A stretch of 64,000 bases of DNA from Anas platyrhynchos. Taxonomy: Eukaryota > Chordata > Aves > Anseriformes > Anatidae. The notes below the pieces were generated by a model. The model was not told where the DNA came from. It was given only the letters and a program-made list of their open reading frames with translations, and made no database searches. The DNA lies in the NCBI RefSeq assembly GCF_047663525.1, contig NC_092588.1:140941001-141005000 (forward strand), given 5' to 3'. The position numbers were made by a program, and so were the translations under genes. Positions 36,383 through 50,330 of this stretch are shown here, in pieces (position 1 is the stretch's first letter; each line of letters starts with the position of its first letter).

Positions 36383-39300
36383 GATCCACCCTTTTTTGTG
36401 TGTGTCATCTTTTTTATTTTTACCTTAAAGGATGCATCAGAGATCAGAATTTCAAGTGGAAAGCTGAGGGACAAGATACCTGGGTAATAAGAGGGGGGAA
36501 AACTGTATTAAAATGGCTGTCTTAAAGATAAACTTGAACTAAGCAATTAATTGGTAAAATTGGAGATAACTGTGAACGGTTAGTTTTCCTTTGGCCAAGT
36601 ACAGGAAGCTGTTGTTATACATATGAATATTTGCTGTAATGTCTGTTTTTCTTTAGGAGGTCGGTAATAAACATTTTTTGATTTCAGAAGCTAGTGCAGC
36701 ATTGCAGAATATTCTAAGGAGAAATACAAAACCAAAAAGTACCTATGGAAAATTCAGATAAATTAGAGAAATTTAAAATTGCTCAGCTGTGGAAGAGTTC
36801 CTTCAATACCTTCAAATGTTCCTTCAATTTAGGCAATCTTTGTGTTAGACAATGGATATTGACAGGCAGACACGAAGAGAGGTGAGCACTGAAGGGAATT
36901 GCTTCTGCTGCTAAACTAATAACAAAACAACAATATAACCAAACAGTCATGCTGCTTTTTGTAATATCTAGCTCTCAGAGAATATAGGTACTTTTGTTTA
37001 AAGCATAAAATAATGCAAATCCTTAAAGACTGATACGGGGGTGGGGGGGAGAAGCAACAAAAAAGCAACTACAACAACAACAAGAAAAAAGAAAAAACCT
37101 TTTAAGGAAATTGAAAATGATTAAATGTGCAAAATGGTCAGAAAATACTTTTTTTCCATGAATGTATTATGTTGTGAAGGACACTAACAATCACAAAGGA
37201 AAAAAATAAAAAGGTGTTTGATAAGAGATTCATTCATCACATTTATTTCCTAGTGCATTAAAAATGTCCTTTCTTTTTCCAATGCATTAGGTCATTAGCT
37301 ACAGGTAAATGTAAAGCATTTCCTCCTCTCTTTCAAAGTATACATGGTTGTGTATATACTTATGCCATAATTTATTACCTTCTGCTACCAAATATTCATT
37401 TGAAAGAGTTAGAAATACATGCAACAAACCCCTAACCTTTATAGATAGCAAATTGTGGTGCTTTAATGAAATCTTAAACCCTCAGCGAACCATAAACCTA
37501 CAGCTGAGATTCATACAGCAAAAAGCACTTTTTAGAATTATCTGGATTCCATCCAGGACGACTGAAATAGGGATCAAAGTAAATGACATGTGCTGGCGGA
37601 ATGGTGTGTCGAAGGCTAATCTAATGCATATGTTTAGGGAAAGTCCATTTATCCATAAATTAAGTGGTGAAATACTTCAAAGGACAAATATGATCTTGAA
37701 CAGCAATATTTTGGGGTACTAAAATGTTTCTATTAAGGAATCTAAGTGATATTACTGTTAGTAAAACCACACAGAGACCATTTCTGCGGAGAGCTGGTTT
37801 AACAGCTCAGAAGATTGATCCTTTAGCAGTGGAAAACATCTACAATAAATTCAAGTATTGTGGGCGGCGTGTAAGGGACAGAGTCAGTCGGGGTCAGAAG
37901 CAAAACCCACACAGTGTTACAGCAGAAAGACCTCTCCTGGCTCTGCAGGGTTTCAGGGAGGAACCTGGTACGTCTTCCCCATGTCTGGATGAGCAGAAGG
38001 ATCCTCGTGTCTGTAAACGAAGAATTCCTGTTGAAATCTGTTGAAAATAGAAAGGAAATTGCACAGGTACATGTCAGGGAGATTCAGAAGTGCTGTATGG
38101 GCATTTGTGCTCGCCCAGGTGACTCTCTGGGGGCCTGTGCCTGGCGGGCATGGTGTTTGAGAGGTTTTGTAGCATGGATGGCAGAAAGCTGGAAAGAAAT
38201 GGGCCTGGACCTCTAGGTACCCTCTCAGGAGAAAGGAGAATCTGCACAGTGTGTTTGCTTTGGTGCTGCCTGCTTCTGTGTCTTATTTCTCCCTGGTTTA
38301 TGGAGGGGGAGGAGGTAGGAGTGCATTTCTCACCTGTCTTCATGGATTAACGTAACAGACTGAGCAACAGCCCACGCAAACACTAGCCTTTGGTCATTCT
38401 CTGTTTGCAAATCTTCTTTCATCTCCATAGTTACATTGCTCCGAGAAAGCCACATACAGTTAATTATAAAATGCATTCTGAAGCTGTAACACCGAGCTTT
38501 GGGTTAGATTTTTTTTTTTTATTTAAGCTTTTGGGCCATCTTGTTTATCATGTCTCTCTAAAATGTATTGCAAGGAAGATTCTCAGATTTTTCTTCGTGA
38601 TACTAATATCGCAGAAAAATGCACATGGCTCTTTTAACTGGATATTTTGCTTTAAATCATACATTCAATAATGCAATCATCGCCTTAATGACAGCAAGGC
38701 TCGTGGCTGGTGTTGGTGCCTCCGTCCACCACTAGGTGCCAGTAAGAGCCTGGCGTTTGTGAAAGGGGGACAGAGGCTGAGCATGGGCAACCTGGTTTGT
38801 CCTAACAGTGACAAGGAAGGCATCGCATAACCAGAAAGCCCTGTGCTATGAGGTTTTTAAACTTTACAGTATATCCCTGAATAGAATCATGGAAAGGACC
38901 CACATGCGAGTCTGCCTTCATTTCTGTCTCTAAGTCCCTCTAAGTCACCCTACGCTAGCAAGAAGTGAAGAATTCTTCACTTGTAATTCCCGGGATGTTC
39001 ACATTTCTCTGTGTTAAAACCCCCAAATGTTTTCTGATCCTATTTACAACACACTCGAAGTTTTAATATGCAACTAAGGAGCACTGGCAATCCTGTATAT
39101 TAAAAGGAGGCACCCACAAGGGAACAACCTACCATACTTTTTCTGATGGCTGTGGTCATCTCTTGGGAAAAGCAGATCTTTGTGCTGTCATTAATTTTTC
39201 ATTGGTTGGTTGAAGTTTTGAGTGAGGCTCTTGCTGACTGATTTACCAGCTTGCTTGGCTGACGGTGGCACTGCTGACTGCATGCAGAAGCCACCATCAC

Positions 39301-39747
39301 CCAAGAAGCTGCTTTGGTGAGCCAACCCAGCCCTTTTCCATCCTCACTCTGGTTTTGTCTTACATGTCATTTCTTCTTCTAAACTCTGCTCTCTGAGGTT
39401 GTGTTGTATTGTGCCAGGCCTTAAACTATAGCTTTACAGGTGTAGTTGAGCTGTCAATGTGTCTAGTTAGTGGAAACCACTTTTTTAACAAACTTTATAA
39501 AGTGCCAGACTATTGGTGAAATAGAAATGGGGAGGCAAAAGCTCCCATTGTGGACTGATCAATAATTCCCTTTGGAAAAGAGGTTCTAGCACAGTTTGGT
39601 GCCAGTGAGAAAACGTCTACAGTGCCAAATATTATTAATAGTCTTACAAGACAGGGATGAGGAAAGAAGCTGATGTTCTTATTAAAAACAGATGTTTTTG
39701 TTATATCTCTGTTCTTAATTAACATAAATATCTGTTTTCTGCTGTGG

Positions 39748-39895
39748 TTCAGAAAAGAAGTATGGTTCTGGGACTGGATGGCCATCGCTTTCCAAGGCTT
39801 ATGGTACTTGAGACAGAGCTGAAAGTAATACCAGTACCGTGAGATGACCAGATAGATCACTGAGATCAGCTAGAACTGAAGTTGTCTGCATACAG
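39748..39895 (+). pseudogene. MSRB2: MSRB2 exon remnant b (SGTGWPS exon, two stops)
   Basis: Reads SEKKYGSGTGWPSLSKAYGT, then stop, DRAESNTSTVR, stop, PDRSLRSARTEVVCIQ, then the donor GTATG. The alignment to the MSRB2 exon is collinear over 49 codons without an indel. SGTGWPS and SARTEVVC are MSRB2-specific. Stops: TGA 39809-39811 at a normally Ser position and TGA 39845-39847 at a normally Arg position. The frame requires the exon to start at 39748, but the two bases before it are GG, not AG. Confidence 0.92.
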
Positions 39896-41884
39896 GTATG
39901 TTCATTTTGGTGGTGATACCTGGGGACACAAATCTTAACAGATAGCTTTTCTTTGTGTTAATGAATCCACCTAAATACAGAGATTGCAGTATCATTGGAA
40001 ATCTTCAGTCTCACTTCTTGGTATGAAATACATGAGTAGATTTCTAGGTAACAAACACATACAGTTGGTTTTGGATGAAGAAAATGACGTGACTGGGGGG
40101 AGTGTAGTTATTCCAGTATAGCTATGCGATGACATTTGGACAGATAATTTATTCAGAGGCCCTCCAGTGACCTTCAGTGTGTGCCAACAGACAACAGAAG
40201 GTACTCTGAGATTCAGTCCACCCATTCGCCCAGTCACAGGGTCACTGCTTCCTAATTCAGACCTACCAAATGTTTGCTTAAGCCATTCACAAATTCTGCA
40301 GTGATGGAGACTCCACATCCTCACTGGGTAATGAGGTGCAATGCTCGGGTCTTCCTACTGCTGCTCAGGCACTGGGGAGAAAACTAGGTTTGCTTTGCAG
40401 CACTATGAGCTTACGACTATTTGCCCTGAACAGCCTTGATGCTCCCTGCATCCTCACAGCTGCCTTCCAGGGGTTCTCTTCCTTCAGAGAAGTTCCCCTT
40501 CTGTGGCCACCGCTTCGACTCCCTCAGTCATCTCTCTCCTAGACTGGAAAGGGCCAGTCCCTTCAATCATTCCCATTTTTGTGGTGGTTTAGTTTATTTG
40601 TTTGTTTGTTTGTTTGTTTCCAACTTTATAATGAACCCCTGACAGCTATTCAGGGTATATTTTTTTCCCATTTTTGGAAATTTCCCATTTTGGTAATTTT
40701 GGAAGAAGTGTGAGGGGGGATCCTCAGTTGACCCATGAGAGGCACCTACAGCAAGTGTCTCAATTAACTTGTAATTGTCATTATATATTGAGACTTTTAG
40801 ATCCTCCCATTTTTTTCCTATACTATCTGGCATTAAAATATTTTGAATTTGTCTTCTGGGACATGTTTGTTTGGGGTCAGACATTTACCCACTGGCCACA
40901 AGTGATTACTTCAGAATGTATTTCTAGCCTTACCTCTCCCAAAGACTCACCCACCCACCCATCTCACCAGTGGGTTCATCTTCATCCAGGACAGCACAAT
41001 AGGTACCAGCATAACAGTATGGTCAAGTAACTGTTGGAGTATCATTGCTACCAAGTGTAACAAATTATATCCTAATTACAGACCTCCTTTATAAGCACGT
41101 AACCAGTTCCTTGTATTGTGTTATGAACTCTGTTATGCATTACGATCTCCACTTGTGTATCTACCCTTTACATTCTCATATGTTAGCCTCTGTGTTTTAT
41201 GTGGTGTCCAAGATTTGGCTCCACACTGTCGTTAATACCCCACATTTGGTTCATGCTGCCCTATCTTTAAATGCTACTCACGGGCACTCCTGGTCCATCC
41301 ACCTCCTGTGTTCGGTGCCAGAGGTCTTCGGGTAGGTCTCCATTATCCATGCTGTCCACTGTCTACCTGCTAATCAGCCATGCTCTTCACCTCCTTGAGG
41401 TGCACAGATATGAATGTTGCTCTAAAAAGATACACTTGTAGGTCCTTAAAGCATTGCTTTGATTATCTGCATACAGATCTTTGAATTGATCACAAACCGA
41501 CCCACCCCCCAATGGGTTTATCTTTTCTGTCCTTTCCAGTCTATTTATATGTTCAGTGTCCATCCTACAGACAAAGATCTTCAGACACTCTCTGTATCTG
41601 CTTTGCTCTCCTTCTTAGAAGATCATCCTGTCGCTAAGATCTGTGAACTGAGGGTTTTTCCTGTGAGTCATAATCTGGTTGTAGATTCATCCTGTGAAAG
41701 GAGGTCCTTTTGGGAATGTTTGTACTGCTGACAAGGAGAGGTGAGGGAGCTGTCTCTCCCCTCCTTCCACCTCCAGTGCTCAGCCTCAATCACGGAGCAG
41801 CTCTGTACAAACTACAACACCATCTTCTTGAGGCTGGAGGGAGATGTGTGCCTGGGAAGCTGAAGATGGTTGTTTCTCTTGCAA

Positions 41885-42048
<164 letters not shown>

Positions 42049-42199
42049 TGAAAAACATGCTTTTAACAGAACTCAAATTTTTGCAACTACACTGTTGCAA
42101 CTTTGCTTTCTAGCTACTATTGGGGTTGATAAAATACACATTTTTATGACAGCTCTTTGGCAGCTTGCCTTTCATCGTTAGTGTGGTGTGTTGATCTAT

Positions 42200-42260
42200 T
42201 TATGTTTTTTTTTGTTGTTTTTTTTGTTTTTTTTTTTTTTTGTTTTTGTTTTTTTTTAAT
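42200..42260. repeat. T-rich low-complexity tract
   Basis: Long runs of T broken by single G residues, just downstream of the MSRB2 remnant. It may be the trace of an old A-tailed insertion on the minus strand, but no flanking duplication was seen. Confidence 0.8.
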
Positions 42261-44114
42261 TTACAAAAATCTATTCAATAGTTCACATTTATATCATCAT
42301 TAACTGTCTGGAGACCTTTCAAGTGAAATGCTCTCCTAAACTGGACTTTGCCTATGCTGAACAGTAGTTGTGGCACCCAGGAACACAGTTGCACATCGAC
42401 AGATCATGCCAGAGCTTTTACTTCTATAAAATCATCAAATCTTCCTAAATGAAACTGAAAATAACATGAACATCCAAATCAGTTTTGAGGCTTAGTTTCC
42501 CCTGATGCAAGAGACCTTTACCCAAGTCAATGACTTTTCTGGGAATCCATAAAAGCCAAAGTCCTGAAGGAGACCCTATTTAAAACTGTTCCAGGAAATG
42601 GAACCAACCAGTGGAGACATGGAGTCTTTCTTCTTTTAAATCAATGACTTTGATTCTCTGTCCAATAGCAGGGATGAAGTAGACTTTGGTCTTGGGACTT
42701 CCTTTTACAGAAATAATACTATAATAACATAATGATCTGTGTAATATCTCCAAACTTCTCTTATCACTTGGGAGTTTCAGAATCTGAAAATAAAAATAAA
42801 AAAATAATGTGAAGTTTTCTGTATTTGGGGAAATAAGCAACATCAAAAAACATGTTCAGTAAAGTGATCCTTTTGTTGAAAACATGCCTAGTCTGTTCTT
42901 CCTTTTATAAGTTTGTAAATACTTTTGAATTCCTCCAAGCATTATCACCATGGTTTTCTGTAACAGGAAAATAAATCATATGCTTGTTAAATTGAGCTTT
43001 CCTGCTTTCAGATTTATTTATTTATTTTTTTCAGAGAAAATCATCTCTGAGTCAGAACATCAGCTTCATGAAACTGGCTGGGTTTAAATGCCTCCCTGCT
43101 GAGAGTTACCAGGCAACATCTCATTTGGCTTCACCTATAACAGGCTGTTTCCATTCTCCCTGGTTCGGTTGCCTCAGTAATAAAAAGGGTGTGTTCATTT
43201 ACTTAGACTTCTGTGGCCTGGTGTATTCTTAAAAGTGTTCAATGTCTTTAGAAAGCAGAGCTCTATTACTTTTGCTCTTAATCTTGTGTCTTGGAGCTTT
43301 GCAGTTTTTCATTCTCCTGGTGCTTTCTAAGGGAGAACTCTACAATTTCATAACTCATATACAAACATCATATGGGCACTGTTATAACCACAGCCAGCCT
43401 AAAACAAAATTGCACAGAGGTCCTCAGAGGTATGAAGCAGTGCGAATAGATGCTGCTACTGGTCTGATGTCTGATGTAGTGTTGGAGATGGTTACGGGTA
43501 GGTTGTCATCAGAGCTAGCTGGACTCCTCTGTTCAGCCAGGTGCTGGTAGATCAGACAGCACCTGCCCAAGTGTTGAGTTTTTGGGAGGGATACCAAGCT
43601 AGAGTGCTCTTTGTGGCTGCAGATAGCAGCGTGGAGTGGAGCTGGATACCTCCTGTCGCTTGTTAATGTGGAGTTTTGTTTCATCTGGGTGGGTTTACAT
43701 CAGGGTGCTGACAGTGGTTTTAAATTTCCCTACGCTTTCCTTAAGACGTGCACAGTCATTTTGTGATGAAAAGGGTTCTCTTTTAGATCAGCATAACTAG
43801 TATGGGAACTGGCAAAATAAACATTTCTTATCTGTCCCCGCAGACACTAGATCTCACTGACACCTTCTGAGGATGAAAGAGGAAATGCCACAGACTTGCA
43901 TGCAAACTGCCCTCAGTTCAGCACCTGGGATATGAATGGTTGGCAGAGACCACCTCATAGTGAACAGGCAAGTTCATAACTATGACTGAGTGGAGAAGCT
44001 TGCCTGAGCCCAGACAGCAATTACCTTTCGCCTCTGAACATCATGGTAGGCAACTGGCTGTTTGAGCTGGGCAGCTGAAGCCTCCTCTCTCATACAGCAA
44101 AATGGCCTGAGGAA

Positions 44115-44685
44115 AGAGTCCTGTATCACCACAGCCCCTGACACAGAGTCCCTCCCCAGCTTTCCTGTAGCCCCCTTTAGGTACTGGCAGGCCGCTGTAA
44201 GGTCTCCCTGGAGCCTTCTCTTCTCCAGGCTGAACAACCCCAACTCCCTCAGCCTGTGTTCATAGGAGAGGTGCTCCAGCCCTCTGATCATCCTCGTGGC
44301 CCTCCTCTGAACCTGCTCTAACAGCTCCACATCCTTCCTGTGCTGGGGCCCCAGAGCTGAACACAGCACTCCAGGTAGGGTCTCACAAGAGCAGAGCAGA
44401 GGGGCAGAATCCCCTCCCTCGCCCTGCTGGCCACGCTGCTTTTGATGCAGCCCAGGGTACGTCTGGCTTTCTGGGCTGCAAGTGCACACTGCTGGCTCAT
44501 GTTGAGCTTCTCACCGACCAACACCACCAGGTCCTTCTCCTCAGGGCAGCTCTCAATTCATTCTCCACCCAGCCAGTATTTGTGCTTGACTCAGATGCAG
44601 GACTTTTGTGCTTGGCCTTGTTGAACCTCATGAGGTTCGTGCAGGCCCACCTCTCAGGTCCCTCTGGAGGGCATAAATGAATGAT
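44115..44685 (-). mobile_element. CR1 LINE fragment (reverse), lacking its 3' tail
   Basis: On the plus strand it carries GGCTGAACAACCCCAACTCC, GGAGAGGTGCTCCAGCCC, and ACCAGGTCCTTCTCC, all reverse complements of chicken-type CR1. It stops near CCTGACACAGAGTCCCT without the terminal repeats, so the 3' end is missing. Confidence 0.9.
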
Positions 44686-47600
44686 AATAATAGAAGACGC
44701 TACTAAAGAGTGTCATAGGCCACAAGAGTTGTACCTTGTGCATCTGCACTGACTTTGTTCCACCAAAGCAAATAAAGAACAGTTGCTTCTCTGATATGAA
44801 TATACTCTACCAGGTGATTTTAAGTCAGCGTGCCATTCTTTACGTGTGAGAAGTCTTTCAACATTGCTATTGCATTAATTAGTTTCAGTGATGATAATTT
44901 TTCTCCCATTGTGTCTTAAATAACCTTTTTACATACCCTAATTTATGTTTCTACATAATTCTGAGGAGATTTTAACATCTTAAATAAACTATTCCAAGCC
45001 TTTCTCGGTCTTTGTAACATCTCTACAAGCAAGTAATTGTTCTCCATTTTGCTGAGGGAAGGCTCAATAAGAATAATTTAATTGACTTGCTCAAGACTAC
45101 AAATTAAATTTGCAGCCAAGCCAGAATCAGACTTTGCCTCCTAATGTCATCCTGATCTTCAGACCCTACTTTTTCTAAAACTTCTTTTGATAGTTTTTTG
45201 AGGAGTGAATTATTGAAAGAGAGGAAGTAAAAATAGCACACATTTTTCTAGCTATGGTATTAAAACCAGAGCTAAACCAAATTAGGGCAATGTTGGCACA
45301 CAAAGAGCAATGCTTGCGCTCTTTTTCAGAGCAATGGTGGCACAGGCTTGGTTAGGAAACAGGCAGTTGTAGTCTCTGGCTGTGCCGCGTACTGCCATGC
45401 AGCCTAAAATGAACTGATGTTCTTATATTCCATGCCAGATTTAGATAGAAATGGTGCAAAGCAGCTTGCTAACAGTAACCTCTTTGTCTGGGAGGCAGAA
45501 TGGCTTTCTTTGTGAGCACAGAGGGAAGATTGGGAGGGAAGGAGCAAGTTACTCATGTATTACTAGCAGCTTCACCCTCCTTTCACCAGAAATGTCCAAT
45601 ATTTTAGCCATGTACCCACAGGACTGTAGGGATGCTCCTTCCTGTGGCACCATGCTGCAATCCATTTGGCTTGTCCTTCAAGCTTGTTGACACCCTGGTC
45701 AGATTCTGGTCAGAAGTGCACCAGAAGGAAGACTTTTCTCAGAGAAAAATAGCATTTTGCCATCCCAGAACGAGCATCTCAGCATGAGATGGCTCAGGAG
45801 CCAGTTTGTATGTGGTTGGTGCCTGAGAAGGAACTGAGAAAGCCTCTGTTTGGGTTTTGCTCTGTTTTGCGGTTTCAAGCAAGATGGTGAGGGCTTAGTA
45901 CTCATGTGCTGGTATGTCCTGATCTTCAACCTTGGCCCTGCTGTGTGGAAATGAGTCCTGCCAGCACACAACCGAACTGCCTCTCACTCCATTCACTTGG
46001 TGACTTTTTGCACTTTTTGGACAGCCAAGTGTTTTCCAGCCATGCTCCTGTGCCCGTCCCACCTCCTACTGTACCCAAGCCATGAGCTGTGGTAACACTA
46101 CGCTCACAGCATGCCGTGTAATGCTCAGCACCCCATCAGCCTCATGGATTTCACAGCTCTTTACACACAAATGATGCCTCGCCGCAGCCCTTTGAGGCAG
46201 TGGTGAGCCACATGTCACAGAATAGGAAGCTGAGGGACAGCTGTGGGAAGTGACTCGCCTGCAGTCCCTGCGGCAGGGCAGGGAAATCTGATTACAGAAA
46301 GGGTTCTCAAAAGCTCTCCAAGTGTGAGCTGCTGCCAAAATTCACAAAGGCAAAGTAGTTTAAAAGCAAAGCTCTTTATTGAAGAAGTGCCCAGATTTTT
46401 TCAAGACTGAAAGAATTTGTCTCAAGGCAGGTGTGTCCATGGGGATTGGTTTTAGTAGCGCAGAGGAATGTGTTTGGAAGGGATTGGCAGCTTGCCACTG
46501 GGCAGAAGAAAAAGAAACTCATGCTCATTATTATCCTCCCTTATACTGTCTTCTCTCTCCCTCTCCTCCCCCCTCACCCTCCCTCCGGCTTCCCTTTGCT
46601 CTGTGGTATCCTTCCTCTCTCCTCCCCAGAAATCCCTTTGTAATATCCCCCTGATGCTGGCTTTCCAGACTGCACTCGCCTTGCGCCTGAGCCCTCCTGG
46701 CTCCCCCAGTCTGCTCCTCCTGGTGCCAGAGAGATGATCGGACACCAGCTGTGTGCCCACCTGAGCCAGCAGCTACCTGCGTGTGCTGGGGGTGGCCTGA
46801 AGGCTCTGGGGAAGCAGCATCAGATGTGCTCACCCAGCTTGCCTTCCCTGCATGCACAGTTTGTCAGCACAACTGCTTTCCTTTCCAGGAGTCAGTGCTA
46901 AAGAATGAGGATATGGACAGTGGACTGAAAGCACGTAGAAGATGGCAGGCAAAGAGGTCGCAGCGAGCTCTCAGGAATGGGTGAGCTGAGGTCTCTCCTC
47001 CCTGAGGTGACAGTCTCCTGGGGACAGCTCTGATTGAGCCATGGGATACCACTGCATTTTCTTGGATTGCTGAAGGAGAAAGTCTTATGAAGGTCCAGGA
47101 TCTGAACAGAACTAGAAGCAGGTGTTCATGCTTGAGAAATTTAGGAGATTGACCGCACTGTTAATCAGAATACCAGGTGCAAAATGAACCCCTCACACAT
47201 CCACTGCCCCAGGAATGACCCTATTCCCAATCCAGAAAATCTTCACTCTCTATTTTAGGCTTTACATTACCTCTTAGTCCTGGGCCTCTCCTGAATGCAC
47301 TTGGGTATTCACGCTTGGGTCCATTATGAACAAAGGTCATTAAACCTTGTCATGTACAATATGTCTAGCTGGAGTTTCCTTAGCCCCCCAGAGAAGGAAA
47401 AAAAAAGGGCCTCCATGACACTTCTCCTTGGCAATAGTCCAAATAGCCGCTGCCTCTGGGCTTGGTCTGTAAGAAGAGCATTTTCCAAAAACTGATCACA
47501 TGTAACTTTCTATGACCTTGTAGCCTTCACTTTACTTTTATGAATGAATCTCTATTAAAAGCAGGGGGTAAATGTTTTTTCTTTGTCCCTCTTTCAGTTT

Positions 47601-49980
47601 ACAAATTTGTCTTCTCCTATAGCCAGCTGTTAAAAGATTGGTTCTGCCCCTGCTTTCACCTTTCCTGTTTTATCAGCTAGGACGTCAAACTGAGGGCCTG
47701 ACCACTTGGTTTTAAAGATCCATGGCTCTTTTTGTAAGGCAGTGGCCTGGCCAACTCTAGACTCTAAATGCTGCCTTGTCTTACAGTTTGAGTTAGCCTC
47801 TCACACCCTAAATTGCCAGGCGTTGTTGCCTTGAGCAATGAACAGCTTCTGTGTCCTAATTCAGGACACAGAATTCAGGGGTGACAGCAGTTAAGCAGTA
47901 GGTGAAAGAAACGGCATGTATTTCGGACTTATGAGCACTGCTGAGAGGCTTATTCTTTTAACTCTGGCAAATTGTTTGAAATCCACAGTTGAAAAGGCCT
48001 GTAGAAATGTTTGTGATGGCTTATTACTTTGGCCCCATTGCTCTTCTTATTTCTATCACCCCTGCCCCAATTTGTCTTCTTTTCTGCAAGGTTTCACCTT
48101 ATTGCTGTACACCTGCCTCAAGAATAGGCGGAAAGTGCTGATAAAAGTGTTGCCTACAGCACAGACAGCAAATGAACCACTCCAAAGAGACATAGCAAAA
48201 CTCCTCCACTTTTCAGTGGAATTTAACTAAGCCCTTAACCACTTCCTCCAAAGTTACTACAGCCAAACAGAAGGGTTCAGTTCTACCTGTGATGACCTGC
48301 AGGGACCTATCTGCTATAAGAACTAACCTACTGGCTGGAAAAGGACAAATTAAACCTTTTGTTGGGACCATGGTGGAGCAGCAGCTTGTGGGTGCTGGGG
48401 AGGTGTGATGCAGGCATGATGATGATGTTGAGGCTGGGTTGCACCACAGCAGGAAGACCTCATGGGGTGAGGTGTTGCATAGGGAGTAAGTAGGAGTATG
48501 AAGTGGAGGGTATAGCACAAAGAAGGTGGTGTTCTCGATGAGAAAGATGATGGGATAAGGTTTTGTGAACCTGCTTTGTGGAGGTATAGCATATAGTTGT
48601 ATGGTTTTGGAGAGGGATGAACAGTGACTACTCAGGGTTACATGAAAATACTTTTTTTTTTTTTTTTTTTTAATTTAGTTTTATATTCCAGAATAATCTG
48701 ACAATTTTCGCTCAGAACGCAGAGTGACTGATGGCTGCTCTGCAGTGACCTCTAGGGTATGTTTGCTTTCAGACAGACCTGCTGCAACCCTAGATCACTT
48801 AGAAACTACAGCTTCTCCCGAATAGATTATACAGACCTACTTTCTCTTCTGAAACTCGCTGGTGCCAGTCTCAAAGTCTTTTTCCACATAATTCCTTAGG
48901 TACGGCGTGTATGGAGAGAAGAGGCTTGTTATCTTCAGTTTGTTGTTGTATCAAAGGAAGTTGCAGATGCTCAGTGTGGATTTGATCCAATACTCTTTGA
49001 AGTCAATGAAAACCTTTCCCTCAGCCCCTCATTCAGTTCCCCTCTCAGTAGCTCCTTATGCAAATCATAGTCTATTTTATGTATCTCTCCAACAAAATCA
49101 ACATGTTTCTCCCAAGCATATCCCTTTGTGGAACCTGATAGCAAACCTTTCAAAATTCTTGGCATTCCCTTTTTCTGATGAAGCATGACTTGAAAGCAGA
49201 TTAGAGCTATCCAAAGCGGGGGAAGAAGCAAGCCCTGACCCTGCAAACCTGTGGAAGTACCAATTACTGGAAGCTATTATCGCGCTGACTGCAGTAGGAC
49301 TGCTCACCTGGGTAACAGCCAGAAGGAATAGGCCTCGGATAGGGACCTGCTGAAAATCACACACAATGCAAATGAATGCAGGCCACTTGACGGCAGAAGG
49401 TTGTCAGGAAGCCAAACTGGGAGAGAGCTGGCCAAACCTAAAATGAAATCATCTGCATTTGCAAAATACATAAGTAAATAAATAAACTTATGTATAGGAG
49501 TCTAGAGTACAGAAATCCTAGAAGGCTCAAGGCAAAACTGTTGAAAAATCGGACCAAAATTCACAGTAGAAGCTAAAACTAAAAACTGGGGCAGCCCCAC
49601 TTGTGATGACAGGGATGCAATCCTAATGTTTTGTGCCTTTTAAGATAGTCCTTATGTATTCATGTGCCAAGAGCCCACCCTTCCCCCCCAATTAAAAATC
49701 CAGGATACGGATTAAAGAGATAGCAGGTGGCAATCTAATTGCTATCAATCTTATATCTGAACCTCTCATTTGCCGCATAAACTCCCTACAGCTGGCTCTC
49801 GACCCTGTTTATCTTCATGGTTATTAGGACAGGTTCAAAGAAGGTATGGGTGTCGGATCCTCAGTTGCACGCTGCCAAGGGCGGACAATGTGATTTGGGT
49901 TAAGTTTGGAGAGGGGAGTACGGGTGCTATGTCCTGCAGCAAGGAGCAAAGGTAGCAGGCCCAGGGCACCCGTGTCACCC
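44686..49980. other. Intergenic, nothing recognised
   Basis: No gene called. Contains a pyrimidine-rich tract at about 46528-46630 and a T22 run at about 48652-48673. Open frames are short and overlap on both strands. Confidence 0.45.
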
Positions 49981-49984
49981 TGCT

Positions 49985-50330
49985 CAAGGGGAATGATGTG
50001 TTGTACGGCACCTCCAACCCCTCCGGGCCCTCACGAGGAGCCTCAGCACCTCCCGAGGGCTCCCCGGGGCCGGCAGGGCGGCGGGGCCGAGCGCCATCCC
50101 AGCCCGCCGCCCTCCCGCTCGGCGTCGCGAGATGGCGGCAGAGAACCGAGCCCGGGCCGCGGCGCTGCCGGGGCCGGTAACGGGGCGAGAGCCGCCGGGC
50201 CCGTAGGGCAGCACGGCGATGTGCAGGGAGCCCGGAGCCGTGGCAAACCCGGGACCAAAATGTGGGTTTTGTGCCCAAAACCTCGGCCACATTTTCCATG
50301 CTTCCCTGGCTGCCCGCCAGAAATGCGCCA
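49985..50330 (+). promoter_or_regulatory. Orphan CpG island with TCGCGAGA and YY1-type motifs
   Basis: An isolated CpG-dense block in an AT-moderate region. It contains TCGCGAGA at 50125-50132 directly joined to ATGGCGGC (50132-50139, YY1-like). An ATG at 50132 has a G at -3 and at +4, followed by 15 codons and a possible donor CCG|GTAACG at 50177. This resembles the first exon of a housekeeping-type transcript. I recognise no downstream exon and cannot name a gene; it could be a noncoding RNA promoter. Confidence 0.45.

Noticed and set aside
39809..39847. TGA codons in the MSRB2 remnant as selenocysteine
   Set aside because: They fall at Ser and Arg positions, not at the catalytic site, and the acceptors are also damaged.
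46239..46252. CAGCTG next to TGGGAA as another PTF1 composite site
   Set aside because: The two boxes abut directly with the wrong spacing for the PTF1 trimer and lack the surrounding blocks.
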